Shown here in pieces: positions 49,801-59,327 of a stretch of DNA of 64,000 nucleotides. The notes below the pieces were generated by a model. The model did no database searches and was not told where the DNA came from. It saw only the letters and a program-made list of their open reading frames with translations. Source of the stretch: Rhea pennata (Eukaryota > Chordata > Aves > Rheiformes > Rheidae); assembly GCF_028389875.1 (NCBI RefSeq), contig NW_026907680.1, positions 1,922,001-1,986,000 of the forward strand. Reading direction: 5' to 3'. A program made the translations under genes and the position numbers. Position 1 is the stretch's first letter. Each line of letters starts with the position of its first letter.

Positions 49801-50203
49801 CGGTGCCGGACACAGCGGCAGTGGAACTGGAAGCCCCAGTGGCAGACGCAGCAGCAGATCCACTGGCGGTGGCAGCGTCACTGGAAGCCCCAGTGGCGGG
49901 CACAGCGGCAGCCCAAGTGCCAGCGGCAAACACAGCGGCAGTGACAGTGGGAGCTGCAATGTTGGACACAGCGAGAAACCCGCTCGTAGCAGCAGTGGCA
50001 GTGGAAGCTCCAATGCTGGACACAACGGCAGCCCCACTGGCAGTGGCAGCGGCACACGAAGACCCAGTGTCAGACAGAGCATCAACGGCAGTGGGAGCCT
50101 CAGGGGCAGCGGCAGTGGCCACAGCAGCAGCCACAACGGAAGCAGCAGCAGCACTGCTTGTGAGCCACGCGAGCACCCAGGAAGTTCTCTGAAGCTGAAT
50201 TAA
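37771..50203 (+). CDS. CCDC81-like HU-domain gene with cassette array and SR/GS-rich tail
   Basis: A plus-strand gene built from exons whose phases all agree: E1 37771-37837, E2 38015-38076, E3 38615-38771, E4 39565-39821, E5a 40467-40552, E6 41274-41371, E7 41655-41760, E8a 42743-42863, E5b 43659-43744, E8b 44407-44530, E5c 45263-45350, E8c 45993-46119, E5d 46932-47017, E8d 47680-47803, K 48262-48555 and terminal 49262-50203. E2-E3 and E4 encode two HU/IHF-like domains as in CCDC81, a centrosome-linked family (Burroughs, Kaur, Zhang and Aravind, 2017) that they report as massively expanded in birds. The usual C-terminal coiled coil is not seen. E5c carries an in-frame TAA (45347-45349), so the full exon chain would stop after about 416 residues. 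Skipping the pair E8b-E5c keeps the frame and would give about 870. Start chosen at the first ATG of an open exon with a good donor. Confidence 0.75.
38015..38771 (+). CDS. First HU-like domain (exons E2 and E3)
   Basis: E2 38015-38076 and E3 38615-38771 are split by a 538-base intron. E2 gives IWEGVSNYIQEKLVLNK, the N-terminal helices. E3 gives IIPLGTFSVATKQV, where human CCDC81 has a GLGTF core, then VQRPAFRLSSNLV and HGLSHEEASVAG, matching the RPVF and HGLKQ segments of CCDC81. All borders are AG/GT and phases 1-0-1. Confidence 0.85.
39565..39821 (+). CDS. Second HU-like domain (exon E4)
   Basis: 257 bases, phase 1 to 0. Motifs: AVAISVPWKTVAACVEETVY, LLFKGIGMLLIEGKEVTMWF and YRGFLCRLNAS. 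They follow the FKGIGVL and FYKDFLC signature of human CCDC81, so this is the most diagnostic exon of the locus. Confidence 0.9.
40467..40552 (+). CDS. Exon E5a, founder type of the cassette exon
   Basis: 86 bases, phase 0 to 2, starting MPEMRHSVLASTQTAA and ending IVFPT. Later E5-type exons in the array share the start (MLEMRDS or MKIHRDS) and the end (FPT). Confidence 0.75.
41274..41760 (+). CDS. Linker exons E6 and E7
   Basis: E6 41274-41371 and E7 41655-41760 (98 + 106 bases) together enter and leave in phase 2. They encode a charged linker (SVGAVKPTWEEEKGLD; RLLQRERQPESKVV; EEGTVEEEPRGR). No known domain. Absent from the other two gene copies. Confidence 0.7.
42743..43744 (+). CDS. Cassette 1: exons E8a and E5b
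   Basis: E8a 42743-42863 (121 bases, phase 2 to 0; SSAKEDLVGWRKQLPEARAG) and E5b 43659-43744 (86 bases, phase 0 to 2; MLEMRDSVLEASQRSE). Both open. The pair adds 207 coding bases and is phase-symmetric. Confidence 0.7.
44407..45350 (+). CDS. Cassette 2: exons E8b and E5c (stop in E5c)
   Basis: E8b 44407-44530 (124 bases, open; PFVGTPECSAQKAVPGGRK). E5c 45263-45350 starts MKIHRDSILTATKAA like its relatives, but its end is altered, contains TAA at 45347-45349 and is two bases longer before the GTGAGT donor. Use of this exon would end the protein here. Leaving out both exons of the cassette restores the frame. Confidence 0.65.
45993..47017 (+). CDS. Cassette 3: exons E8c and E5d
   Basis: E8c 45993-46119 (127 bases; ECFAQSAAAAGRKKERREA) and E5d 46932-47017 (86 bases; MLEMRDSILAATKALDVQA). 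Both open, phases 2-0-2. Confidence 0.7.
47680..47803 (+). CDS. Cassette exon E8d (last, unpaired)
   Basis: 124 bases, phase 2 to 0, open (MFSTTPECFAKWPAPGSWQQ). No E5-type exon follows; the next exon in phase is K. Confidence 0.7.
48262..48555 (+). CDS. Exon K, right copy (98 codons, unknown domain)
   Basis: 294 bases, phase 0 to 0. Acceptor GGCCAG (weak pyrimidine tract), donor CAG/GTATGT. Text includes GLVIAEVLQSLDAGKEH, VDLEVGHIAQCG, IQKIVQYQLGEDKQVTLKVY and CLEEEEEG. Acidic, possibly mixed alpha/beta. I do not recognise it and give no function. Confidence 0.6.
49262..50203 (+). CDS. Ser/Gly/Arg-rich terminal exon, right copy (313 codons plus stop)
   Basis: Acceptor CTTGTGCAG at 49261, then GEEEPCSETQAGRRK, two near-identical blocks ETSRASFSRRRSSSGKEPS, a long tract of GSGSPTVRPSGSPS-like repeats, and the shared end CEPREHPGSSLKLN with TAA at 50201-50203. 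Arg-Ser dipeptides resemble SR-protein tails, which are phosphorylated and bind RNA or protein; that role is only a guess here. All three plus frames are open over long stretches because of the hexamer-like repeat. This frame is chosen because it fits exon K in phase and shares both ends with 28797-29417. Confidence 0.7.
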   Translation, partial: GEEEPCSETQAGRRKSSSSGKETSRASFSRRRSSSGKEPSRASFSRRRSSSGRGSISGSVSGRPRGSGSGSPTAKENGSPSVSSRQRGSGSGSPGGRQSGSPSVSGRGSGSPTVRPSGSPSASAGQSGSGTGSPTVRDSGSPSGSSRGSGSPTARDSGSPSGSGSGTGSPTVRPSGSGSGGAGHSGSGTGSPSGRRSSRSTGGGSVTGSPSGGHSGSPSASGKHSGSDSGSCNVGHSEKPARSSSGSGSSNAGHNGSPTGSGSGTRRPSVRQSINGSGSLRGSGSGHSSSHNGSSSSTACEPREHPGSSLKLN

Positions 50204-51245
50204 ACCAACTGCCCCAACTCGGGTGGCTCTTGGCTGGGTGTGTGGTGAGCTCGTCCGTTTGCAGCGTGGGAGCTTTGGGGAGGCCTGAAGAGCAGAGCTG
50301 AGGAGTCAGGGCTCAGGGGCTGCTGCCAGGGCAGCTCGCCGCCGCGGTCGTGCTGTGGCTCTTTGGCTGCAGCTGCGGTGGCTGTGGCCTAGGGGTGTGC
50401 TGCGTCTTGTTGGTGCTGGAGAGAGGCGTGGAGAGGGCCGTGCCATGGCCAACGCATGTCCTGGGGCCAGGGGGCCTGTGGGGAGAGGAGGAAAAAGCTG
50501 CTGTATGCCTCTGAGGGGAGGAAGTGCTTGAGCCTGGGCCCCCTTGCTGGGGCCCAGTGCTGGCTGCGTGGTGGGAGGGAACTGCCAGCTCTTGTGTGTG
50601 TCTTGGGTGCCCTTGAGTGCTGGGCTTTTGTGGGTGTGAGGGGAAGAAAGCGGGTGCCCCAGGCCAGAAGGCGAAGTGGCCACCCCGGAGGCTTCGTGCC
50701 AACAGAGTCCATGGCCACCTGGGCTGTAGCACCCAGGAACTAGTGGAGTTGCAGAGCCGGAGGGCAGGTAGGAAGGAGAGCAGCAGAGCCCAGAGGCTGG
50801 CCTTGAGGCGAGCAGGCTTCCCCTTCTGCAGAGACCTGCTAGGGGGATGCCAGGGGAGGCAGCTCAGAAGGGCAAAGGAGCTCAGGAAAGCTGGCAGGCC
50901 TTTAAGCTGCTGAAGGAGAGCCTCCTCCAAGTGCCACTCTGCTCCACCTTGACACTCTAGCAAGCCCAAGTCAGGGCAAAGCCTATGGCCCCTCACTAGC
51001 AATGGCGATTCTGGAGGACCAGGCTTCATCGTTCCATCTGGTACGTGCGCATCTGCAAATGCAGGAGCTTTGCTTGAGCGCCTGCTCAGGGAGACTTTCA
51101 TCAGCACTTCATGAGCACGCAGTCCCCTTCTCTCTGCCGGCTGACAAGCCTCAGTAAGGATCCGCACCTCAGACCAGCTTCTAGCCTCTTTGTCCTCCAC
51201 ACATTTTCCATTTCCCCCACAGCAGGAGCTGCGAGAGAAAGCGCC

Positions 51246-51700
51246 CATCACAGAATCATCGAAGGATGGAGGTTGGAAGGGGCCTCTGGAGATCATCTCG
51301 TCCAACCCCCCTGCTCAAGCAGGGTCACCTACAGCACACTGCACAGGATCACCACCAGGCAGCCTCTGAATGTCTCCAGAGAAGGAAACTCCACTGCCTC
51401 TCTGGACAACCTTTCCAATGCTCGGTCACTCTCACCAGAAAGACGTTTTTCCTCAGAGTCAGGTGGAGCTCCCTGTGTTCTTGTTCGTGCCCACTGCCGC
51501 TTCTCCTAGCACTTGGCACCACAGAAAAGAGCCCGCTCCCATCCTCTTGACACCCTCCCTTGAGGTATTTGTAGACATGGGTAAGATCCCCTCTCAGGCT
51601 TCTCTTCTGGAGGCTAAACAAGCACAGCCCTTACAGCCTTTCCTCCTTAGAGAGATGACCCAGTCTTCTAACCATCTTCATAGCAGTACATCAACTCTGG
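51246..51700 (-). mobile_element. CR1 LINE fragment at the right outer edge of the palindrome
   Basis: Plus-strand text CAGAATCATCGAAGGATGG, CAACCCCCCTGCTCAAGCAG and ACCTTTCCAATGCTCGG is the reverse complement of the CR1 3' region. It extends well past the part shared with 8.69-8.80 kb. Confidence 0.9.
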
Positions 51701-51764
51701 CAAGTCCTGTGGAATATGCTGCAGACATCCAAGATGCCTGTGCCCATTTTCTCCACAAACACGG

Positions 51765-54700
51765 AGGTTCTGCTTGCAGACTGCAGCTCACGCAGTACTT
51801 GAGGCCAGGGTTCCGAGAGCTGCAGCCCGCAGTGGGAGAAGAGGCCTTTGCTGTCTTTGGGCTCATTCCTCAGCTCTGTGCTTGTTTCCTACTTTCTGCC
51901 AGATTCTGCTCTTGCACCTCCCATCCCTGAGGGGAAGACAAATGGAACAAGCCTGCCCTTCAAAGGTAGGACTCTGAGAGACAAAAAGAGGTTGCTCTTG
52001 CAAACTAAGCAGCAAGCGGAGGAAGCCAGAGCTCCTGTGCTGGGAAACACGAGGCATTAGACAGATCTCATCCGAAGCTGGTGTCCTTTGATGGCTTTGC
52101 CATGGATGCCGAGGGAGTGAAGAGGCTTAGGCCAACAGCTTTGCAGAGCAGGAGCAGAGAGCACTGGCTGCAGTCACATGGTGTTTCAGCACAGGCTGCA
52201 GCAGCAGCAAGTAGGCACAGAACAGCAAAGAATGCACTGATTGCCCCAACAGGGTCTTCTTCCAGCAGCCTGGGGCCTGGGAGCTTCCTCAGCCAGAGGC
52301 AGGAGACACAAAGCCTTTGCCTGCTTGGTCCTTCCAGAAGCGCACCCCCACCTTGGGCTGAAAGCACACCGTCAATGTGTGGCAGGGCCAGATGCGGCTC
52401 CTTGCTTGCCTTCTCTCTTCCTCTTCAAAGCACTTCTGCTGGGCTTCTTCTCACCTCTGCAGGGCAAGGAGATTCGGCTTTCAGCGACCTCTCTCTTGCC
52501 TCTCCTTCCCGACCAAGAGCTGTTAGCTCACAGCCTGCCCCGGTGCATGCAAAGTTCAGATGTGGTCATTTACTCCCCAACAGGCCTCACTCCTCCTGCA
52601 GCAAATACCCTCTGGCACTTTATTGCCCAGCCATTCCCTGTGCATTGATCCTTCTGTAGCTCTTATTTGGGGAGCCTATAACATGGAGAGGAATGAGTGG
52701 TTCTGGTTTTGGTTTGTTTGAAAAGATTGATCCTTACCAGAAACAAGCAAGGCAGAAAGACATTCTGGGCTGGCCTTTTCCTCCAGACCTTGTTTGTCAC
52801 AGCAGAGAGTCAGCTGCCCGTATGGGAGCATGATTTGGATTGGAAAAGGGTGCGGGAACTCCTCATCACAAAGGCCTTAAGCCATACTGGGGAGCCAAAG
52901 CCCTCAGGGAAAGCCAACAATTTTCTCAGCCTGGTCTTCAAGTATGTCCTCAGAAGGCAAGTGGGCCTCTTGGCATGCTGGGCTGCCACCTTCAGCAGGA
53001 GCTCTCCTGGACGGACTGAGTTCTTGCTTTTCTCTTTACTCATACAATTTCAAGAAGAAAACTAGAACTCCCCACCAGTGTCCCTGGCCACACTGAGACA
53101 ACTGTGACTCCTAAGGGCACCATTTGCAGAAGGGCCCAGGAAGAGTCTGCATAGGGATTGTCAGAGAAGGAAAGCTCCTCAGATCCACTGGAGATGTGGG
53201 CCTTCCACTCGTGTATGCAGTGTGCTTCCCAGGCTCTGACAAAGGAAAGGTATGGGTGGGGGAGGAGGGCAAACTGGTTCCTCTGGAGTCCCTGCTTTGT
53301 GACAGGACCTATTTCAAAGCACGGAGCTCATCAGAGAGGTCCTTTTTGCTCCACGATGTTTTCCTCACCCAGCCCTGTGATTTGTTTCTCTACAGCTTTT
53401 AACATTTGCTGGCATGTCCACAAACCTCTTGCCTAACACTAGCATTTTTGAATGTCATCCCGTACTGACTGGCAGCAATGTCATTTATTGGCTTCTGAGA
53501 CTTTATCTGATTGTGCTCGATGCAGGAAGAGAGTGAGGGTCTTCTTGGTTGGTTTACATAGTCCTGTAGAGGAGCTTCCCTGGAAAAAAGGAAGTTTCGA
53601 CAGGGCAAGTGGAACCTGTGTGTGTGTTTGTGTATGCATATACATCTCCATCGAGAAGGCTCAGCAGAAAGTGGCTAAAAGATTTGTCCTCCATAAAAAT
53701 GCCTTTCTGAGCTGTGAAGGAAGATGGGATGCTCGGAGACAGAGAGACCTGCAGGGGTCCAGGTTGGCCAATGGTGTAAGTAGATATGGTCGGTGGGTTT
53801 TCTGAAAACGTGTGGGGCATATCACAGAATCACAGAATGGGTAACGTTGGAAGGGACCTCAGGAGATCATCTAGTCCTACCTCCCTGCTCAAGCAGGGTC
53901 ACCTAGACCATGTTAGACAGGGTTGCATCCGGGCAGGGTCTGAATCTCCCCAGAGAAGGAGACTCTACAATGTCTCTGGGAAACCTCTCCCAGTGCTCGG
54001 TCACTCTCACAGGAAAGAAATTCCTCCTCATATTGAGGCGGAGCTTCCACTGGTTCAGTTTGTGCCCGTTGCCTCTTGTCCTGTTGCGTGGCACTAGTGA
54101 AAAGAGTTCGGCCCCATCCCTTTGACGAGGATATCCAGTGGAATTTCCTTCACTCTCTTTCAAGAGCATGTTGAGTGATAATCAAACACAAAAAATCAAA
54201 TGTCTTCCTCTGTGTGGGCCCCTTTCATTTTGATTTCCTCTGAGGGCTTTACATCTCTCTACATTTTTGCACTGTCCAGTCTCATGTACTATTTATTTCC
54301 ACAAACACTTTGGGCTACGTGTTCTGGAATACTAACTGGATTTTTTTTCCCCCTCTCCCAGGTGCAGGTGAAGTTGGAAGTACATGTGTTGGCCTCCAGG
54401 CATCTACTGAAGGATCTGCAGCAAATGCCACATCCTAGGGTAATACAGAGGCATTGTGATACTCTGAGCAAAAAGGATGTGACCGGCACAAAACACTATG
54501 CAAAGCTGATGAAAAATATTTGCTTTACACAGCACGGTAATGGTTTCCCACTAAATGGTCTGGCTGTGAGAAATCCTTGCTGCAGGCTGAACCTAAACTC
54601 CAAGGGGTTTCAAAAGTTGCCAGGCACACTGCACTTCCCTCTAACAAGCCTGCAGGGATACAGAGCTTGTCTGGCACCGTAAAGTCCATGTCCCTTCTAC

Positions 54701-55234
54701 TGTGAGTAACCAACTGGCTAACCTTTCTTCTGCAGCTTGATGGAGCTGCCTAAGTATTTTGTATGGAAGCGCATGTGTGGTCTTGCTCAAGTCAGGTGCT
54801 GCCTTTTAGCCACAGCAGTCCCTCTGCTCCCTTCCATTCTCTTCCGGCTACAGACATGTAGCGTTTTCAGCGTTCTCTTAGCACTGAGCACATTGCTCTT
54901 GGATCTGTTCTGTGTCCCCTACTTCAGTCCTCATGCACTGGAAAACCCTCCAGTGCAGCCCAGCATGGCCACTGGCAGGCACAAGGCTTTGATGCTGAGT
55001 GTGAGGGCACTTGTGCCTTGCACCTGGAAGCCTCGCAGCAGGAAAATGGTGTCAGTGCTGACAGGGAGGTGATTCCAGCCCCACCCACCTGGAAGCCAGG
55101 AGGAGGAACCTTGCTGCTGCTTCTGCTAGTGAGCTCACTTTGGCCTCAAGACCTGAGAGGCCACCAGTGGCCACAAGGCTGCTGTTAGTGCCTGGCGGGA
55201 CACAACCAGCCTGAGGAAGCAGCAGGGGTGTTGG
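51765..55234 (+). repeat. Unidentified module, copy 3 of 3
   Basis: Direct match to 15.7-21.1 kb and inverted match to 32.2-35.4 kb. It ends at GGGGTGTTGG, exactly where the ERV starts; in copy 1 the same text continues CAAGCTCAGTG (21.16 kb). The matching 3' part of the module is missing after the ERV. Confidence 0.65.
53820..54130 (-). mobile_element. CR1 LINE fragment in module copy 3
   Basis: Reverse-complement CR1 tail (CACAGAATCACAGAATGGG, GATCATCTAGTCCTACC). Same insertion as 33.29-33.61 kb. Confidence 0.9.
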
Positions 55235-55787
55235 TGTTAGAGAAATACTGTGGGAAAAACTTTGCAAATAGTTAACAAGACTCAAGGACACGGGGGAGAG
55301 AAAAACAGTACTGCAAAGGATAACCAGCTCCGGCTGAGTAACCTTGATGAAACCACAGCGCTGTAAAGATTGCGAGGAGTAGGTAAGACAAAAACAGCAG
55401 AATAACCCAGAAGTGACCTGAGGTTCATTAAGGCTTATTAACATACTAAACTTCACACCCCTAAATGAATAATGAGATGGAAATGACATGATAATGATGT
55501 TACTGCCTCTTCTTTGCTTCCTATGCTAATTAACAAGAATGTGAAAGTGCAAGCGCAGAGCAATTACCTGAGGTAATGAAACTGTAAACAACAGGAAAAC
55601 TTGCATGAAGTACTCTTTGAAAAGCGTGTATAAAAAAAGAACGAGAAGGGGAGAAAGTGTGCTAGCTCTGTGGATTTACCAGCTAGCCCCCATCTCTGCG
55701 CAGAAATGAAATCAACAAATATCTCGACGCTGTGTGTCTATTGGTTGCTTGCACAGCGGGTAACAGAACCCAGATTTTGGGACAACA
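55235..55787 (+). mobile_element. 5' LTR of an ERV1/gamma-like endogenous retrovirus
   Basis: Starts TGTTAGAGAAATA and ends AACA just before the primer binding site. TATA-like GTATAAAAAA lies at about 55.63 kb. About 553 bases long. Confidence 0.75.
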
Positions 55788-55790
55788 GTT

Positions 55791-55808
55791 TGGCGACCCA
55801 GATGGGAC
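55791..55808 (+). other. Primer binding site
   Basis: TGGCGACCCAGATGGGAC begins three bases after the LTR end. The leading TGG pairs with a tRNA CCA end; I cannot name the tRNA with certainty. Confidence 0.65.
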
Positions 55809-56177
55809 TTGCCAGAAGGCCTTGCCCGGATCATCTTGCCATTCCCGACAGCAGACTGGATCGGATCGAGCTCCAGGATGCACCGACCTGTTGATCGGGG
55901 AGTCCTCCGACCTCCCTCCGAAGTTGGGATGACAAGAGGCTCAAAGGTGCAACGCCGACCAGAGATATTTGTGCCAGGGCGAAAGGGGGGTGAATCTTTG
56001 GATTGGTGAGTATCAAATTTACTTACTTCCGCAGAAGACTATGTTGAATTATGTCACACGTAGACCTTCGGCAAAGGTTGCCTTAAATTGACCAGAGGGG
56101 TCAGAGCGGAGTGCACACAAAGGTACGGGAAAAAAGGTATTTCTAGGTAATAAGGTTGGTATTTCTAGGTAATTAAC

Positions 56178-57657
56178 ATGGGATCAAGCCAATCCATGAT
56201 TCCTCCCTGTAGCCCTTTGGGTTGTATTTTGAAACACTGGAATATTTTTGGAGGAGATCGGATGACAAAAAAAAAAGAATGAAAAGGTGTTGTAATCAAT
56301 GGTGGCCAGTGTATAATCTGGAATGTGATGAGAAATGGCCAAAATATGGGACCTTGAACTATAACACTATATTACAGTTACTGCTGTTTTGTTGCCGGAA
56401 GGGGAAGTGGGATGAGATACCCTATATGGAGGCTTTTGTGTCACTATATAGGGAAGCAGAAATTCAGAGGGAATGTGAACTTATAAGTAAGGAGGAATCT
56501 GTAATGGTTGCAGTAGGAAAGAAGGAAGAGAGCGGGTATTGTGCTAACAGACAAATTCCGAATGGAGAGGAGCAGGAGGATGTACAACTACTGACAGTGC
56601 CCCCCTCTTGTGGAAACGATTCCACCGCAGTTGAAGCATCGGCCCCCCCGCTAGAAAGCCAAGAGTCCAGCCCTATTTCTGGTCAAACTAGGAGACGGAA
56701 ACAACCTGTTCTACAGGCTCCTTTGAGACAAGCGGTGGGACCAGAAGGGCTGCCAGTATTTGTACATGTTCCTTTTACAACCTTGGATTTACTAAACTGG
56801 AAGCATTCTGTTGGATCATATAGGGAAAATCCTGAGAAGCTGCATCAGCTTTTGGAGACTATTATGATAACTCATAATCCTAACTGGGGAGATGTGCAGG
56901 CGCTGTTGAATGCTTTCCTGACGGGAGAAGAAAGGAGGCTGGTAATTGCTAAGGCAAAAGAAGAGGGTGAGAGAAGGGACAGAAAGGGGGATCCTGAGGT
57001 CTATTTACGCACCAGAAAGGATCCAGAGTGGGATCCAAATAGGAGCGAGGGTAGGGAGCTATTGAAGCAGTATCAATAGCTATTTTTATATAAGGTTCAG
57101 TACGGGGTTCCAAAACCAAAGACTGTGTCAAAATTGTATGAAGTAAAGCAAGGGCCTGAAGAAAATCCCTCGGCCTTTTATGAAAGATTATGCGAAAGAG
57201 CCAGAAAATGGACAGACCTGGATCCAAATGAGGAAGCAAATCAAAGGCTGTTTAATATGCTCTTTATTGGCCAGTCAGCTCAGGATATTAGAAAGAAGCA
57301 GCAGAAGGTAGATGGAGCTGGGGGAATGTCTATTCCACAGCTGATAGAAATAGCGTATAAGGTACAGAATAATCGAGATGAAAAGAGAACAAGAGAAATC
57401 GAATGAAACTGCAGGCTTCTCTCCTGGCAGCTGTCCAGAGGAATGAATTCCAAGGCAGGGGCAGGGGAAGCAGGAGAGGTAACAGAGGAGGAAGAGGTGG
57501 AAGGGGAGGGAGGCCAGGAGGAGGCCTCCCTAGACCCGCTTTGGGTCCAAATCAATGTGCAGTTTGTAGGCAGGAAGGGCACTGGAAAGATGAATGTCCA
57601 AATCGAAGAAGGATAGCAAAGCTACAGAGCCCAGCAAGCACCGACCTAATTATGTGA
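56178..57657 (+). pseudogene. gag: ERV gag region (matrix, capsid, nucleocapsid), broken
   Basis: A start codon with a following Gly (myristoylation type) is at 56178. An A10 run (56267-56276) puts the start in a different frame from the rest of the matrix region. The main frame (56222 onward) is cut by an in-frame TAG at 57077-57079 and resumes in the same frame to about 57406. The nucleocapsid part is one frame away (57403-57657); it is Arg/Gly-rich and has a single zinc knuckle CAVCRQEGHWKDEC (C-x2-C-x4-H-x4-C). Three separate lesions show that it is inactive. Confidence 0.85.
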
Positions 57658-57699
57658 GAGGAGTCAGATATGGAATGAAGGGGACCGGGGGAGAAAATC

Positions 57700-57790
57700 A
57701 GAATTTCCTCAGCTGATCCCCTGGTTCCAGTAAAGCTGGGGAATGAAACTATAGATTTTTTATTAGATAGTGGAGCCACTCATTCATGAT
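57700..57790 (+). pseudogene. ERV protease fragment
   Basis: The aspartic protease active-site motif LDSGATHS is followed at once by TGA/TAA (57787). The continuation of the protease is in another frame from 57786, so a one-base shift separates the active site from the C-terminal half. Confidence 0.75.
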
Positions 57791-59327
57791 AACTAGTTGT
57801 AAAGGACCCTTAAGTAAGACTGCTACCACCATTGTTGGGGCTACGGGAAGGAAAGCTTTGAGGCCATTTTTGCAACCAATGGAGTGCACGACTGGAGGTA
57901 CTAAATTGACTCATGAATTTCTCTATAAGCCAGAGTGTCCCCTCCCTTTATTAGGATGGGATTTACTATGCAAACTGAATGCGCAGGTGACCTTTTCTGA
58001 GAGTTCCGTGCAGCTCCACAGCCCTCCAGAATCGGCATGGAGAGCACAAATCTGCCTTTTGATGGGATCGGCTCCAGACGATAACAGTGCAAGTATCCCT
58101 TCAAGTGTATTGGATGCGGTGATTCCCTTGGTTTGGGCCTCAACAAAGCCAGGCAAAGCAAAAAACGCAACTCCGGTCAAAATAGAGCTGCAACCAGGAG
58201 CGAAGCCAGTTAGGGTGCATCAGTACCCTATCAAGCTAGAAGCACGTAGAGGATTGGAACCCCTAATTAATGCCTTCTTGCAATATGGCTTGCTTAGAGA
58301 GTGTCAGTCTGAATTCAATACACCAATCCTGCCGGTAAGGAAACCGTGCTCCCAAGAATATCGACTGGTCCAGGACCTGAGGGCAGTGAACCAAATAACA
58401 AAAGATATCCATCCAAGCGTGCCAAACCCATATACTCTTTTAGCCTCGGTGCCTGAGACTAACAGTTGTTTTACAGTGCTAGATTTAAAAGATGCCTTTT
58501 TCTGTATTCCTATAGAAGAACAAAGCCAGACAATTTTCACCTTTGAATGGGAAAGTCCCACTACGAGGAGGATGGAGCAGTTATGCTGGACGGTTCTTCC
58601 TCAAGGATTCAAGGACAGCCCTACCGTGTTTGGTGAGATCTTGGCCAAAGAACTAGCCCAATGGCAGGAAGGTAACAAAAATGTCACTCTTTTACAGTAC
58701 GTGGATGACATTTTGAGTGGAGCAGATTCAGAGCAAATATGTTTAGAGGCGACAGTGAGTCTGTTCTATTTTTTGGGACTTGCCAGGTATCGTGTTTCAA
58801 AGAAAAAGGCTCAGATTGCGAAGAAGGAAGTCCAATATCTTGGATTTAAAATATCAAAAGGACAACGTGCACTAGGAGCGGAAAGAAAAGAGGCTATATG
58901 CCGAATTGCAGGACCCTGCACAAAAAGACAGCTGAGGGGATTCTTGGGAATGGCAGGATTTTGCCGTATATGGATCCCTAATTTTGTGCTGATAACTAAA
59001 CCTTTATATGCAGCCCTAAAGGGTCCGGGAGAATGGTTAGAGTGGACCCTAGAATGCCGTGCTAGTTTCGATGAAATAAAAAAGAAATTGATGGAAGCTC
59101 CAGCACTGGGACTCCCAGATATGGCTAAACCCTTTCAATTGTATGTGCATGAGCGGCAGCAGGTGGCCTCGGGAGTAATGACCCAAATGCTTGGGAGCCG
59201 GAAAAGACCGGTGGCATATCTTTCTAAACAATTAGACAAAGTAAGTAAAGGATGGCCGGCCTGCCTCCGGGCTATAGCAGCCACTGTCTTTATTAATACA
59301 AGAGGCCCGCAAATTGACTGTGGGTAG
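57786..59327 (+). pseudogene. pol: ERV protease C-terminus and reverse transcriptase
   Basis: One open stretch of 513 codons: protease end (IVGATG, LLGWDLLCKL), then RT with LDLKDAFFCIPI, LPQGFKDSPTVF and the catalytic YVDD (near 58.70 kb) followed by ILSG. After about 59.3 kb the frame is lost where a large part of the connection region is missing. The RT core itself is uninterrupted. Confidence 0.9.

Larger units (their letters stand above)
29420..51330 (-). repeat. Right arm of the large compound inverted repeat
   Basis: Mirror partner of 8.69-24.0 kb. It additionally holds 36.35-41.85 kb (CCDC81-like promoter and exons E1-E7), which the left arm has lost, and more cassette copies. Confidence 0.85.

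Noticed and set aside
49189..50154. Leu/Pro-rich minus-strand frame of 321 codons
   Set aside because: Same reason: antisense reading of the Ser/Gly-rich repeat.
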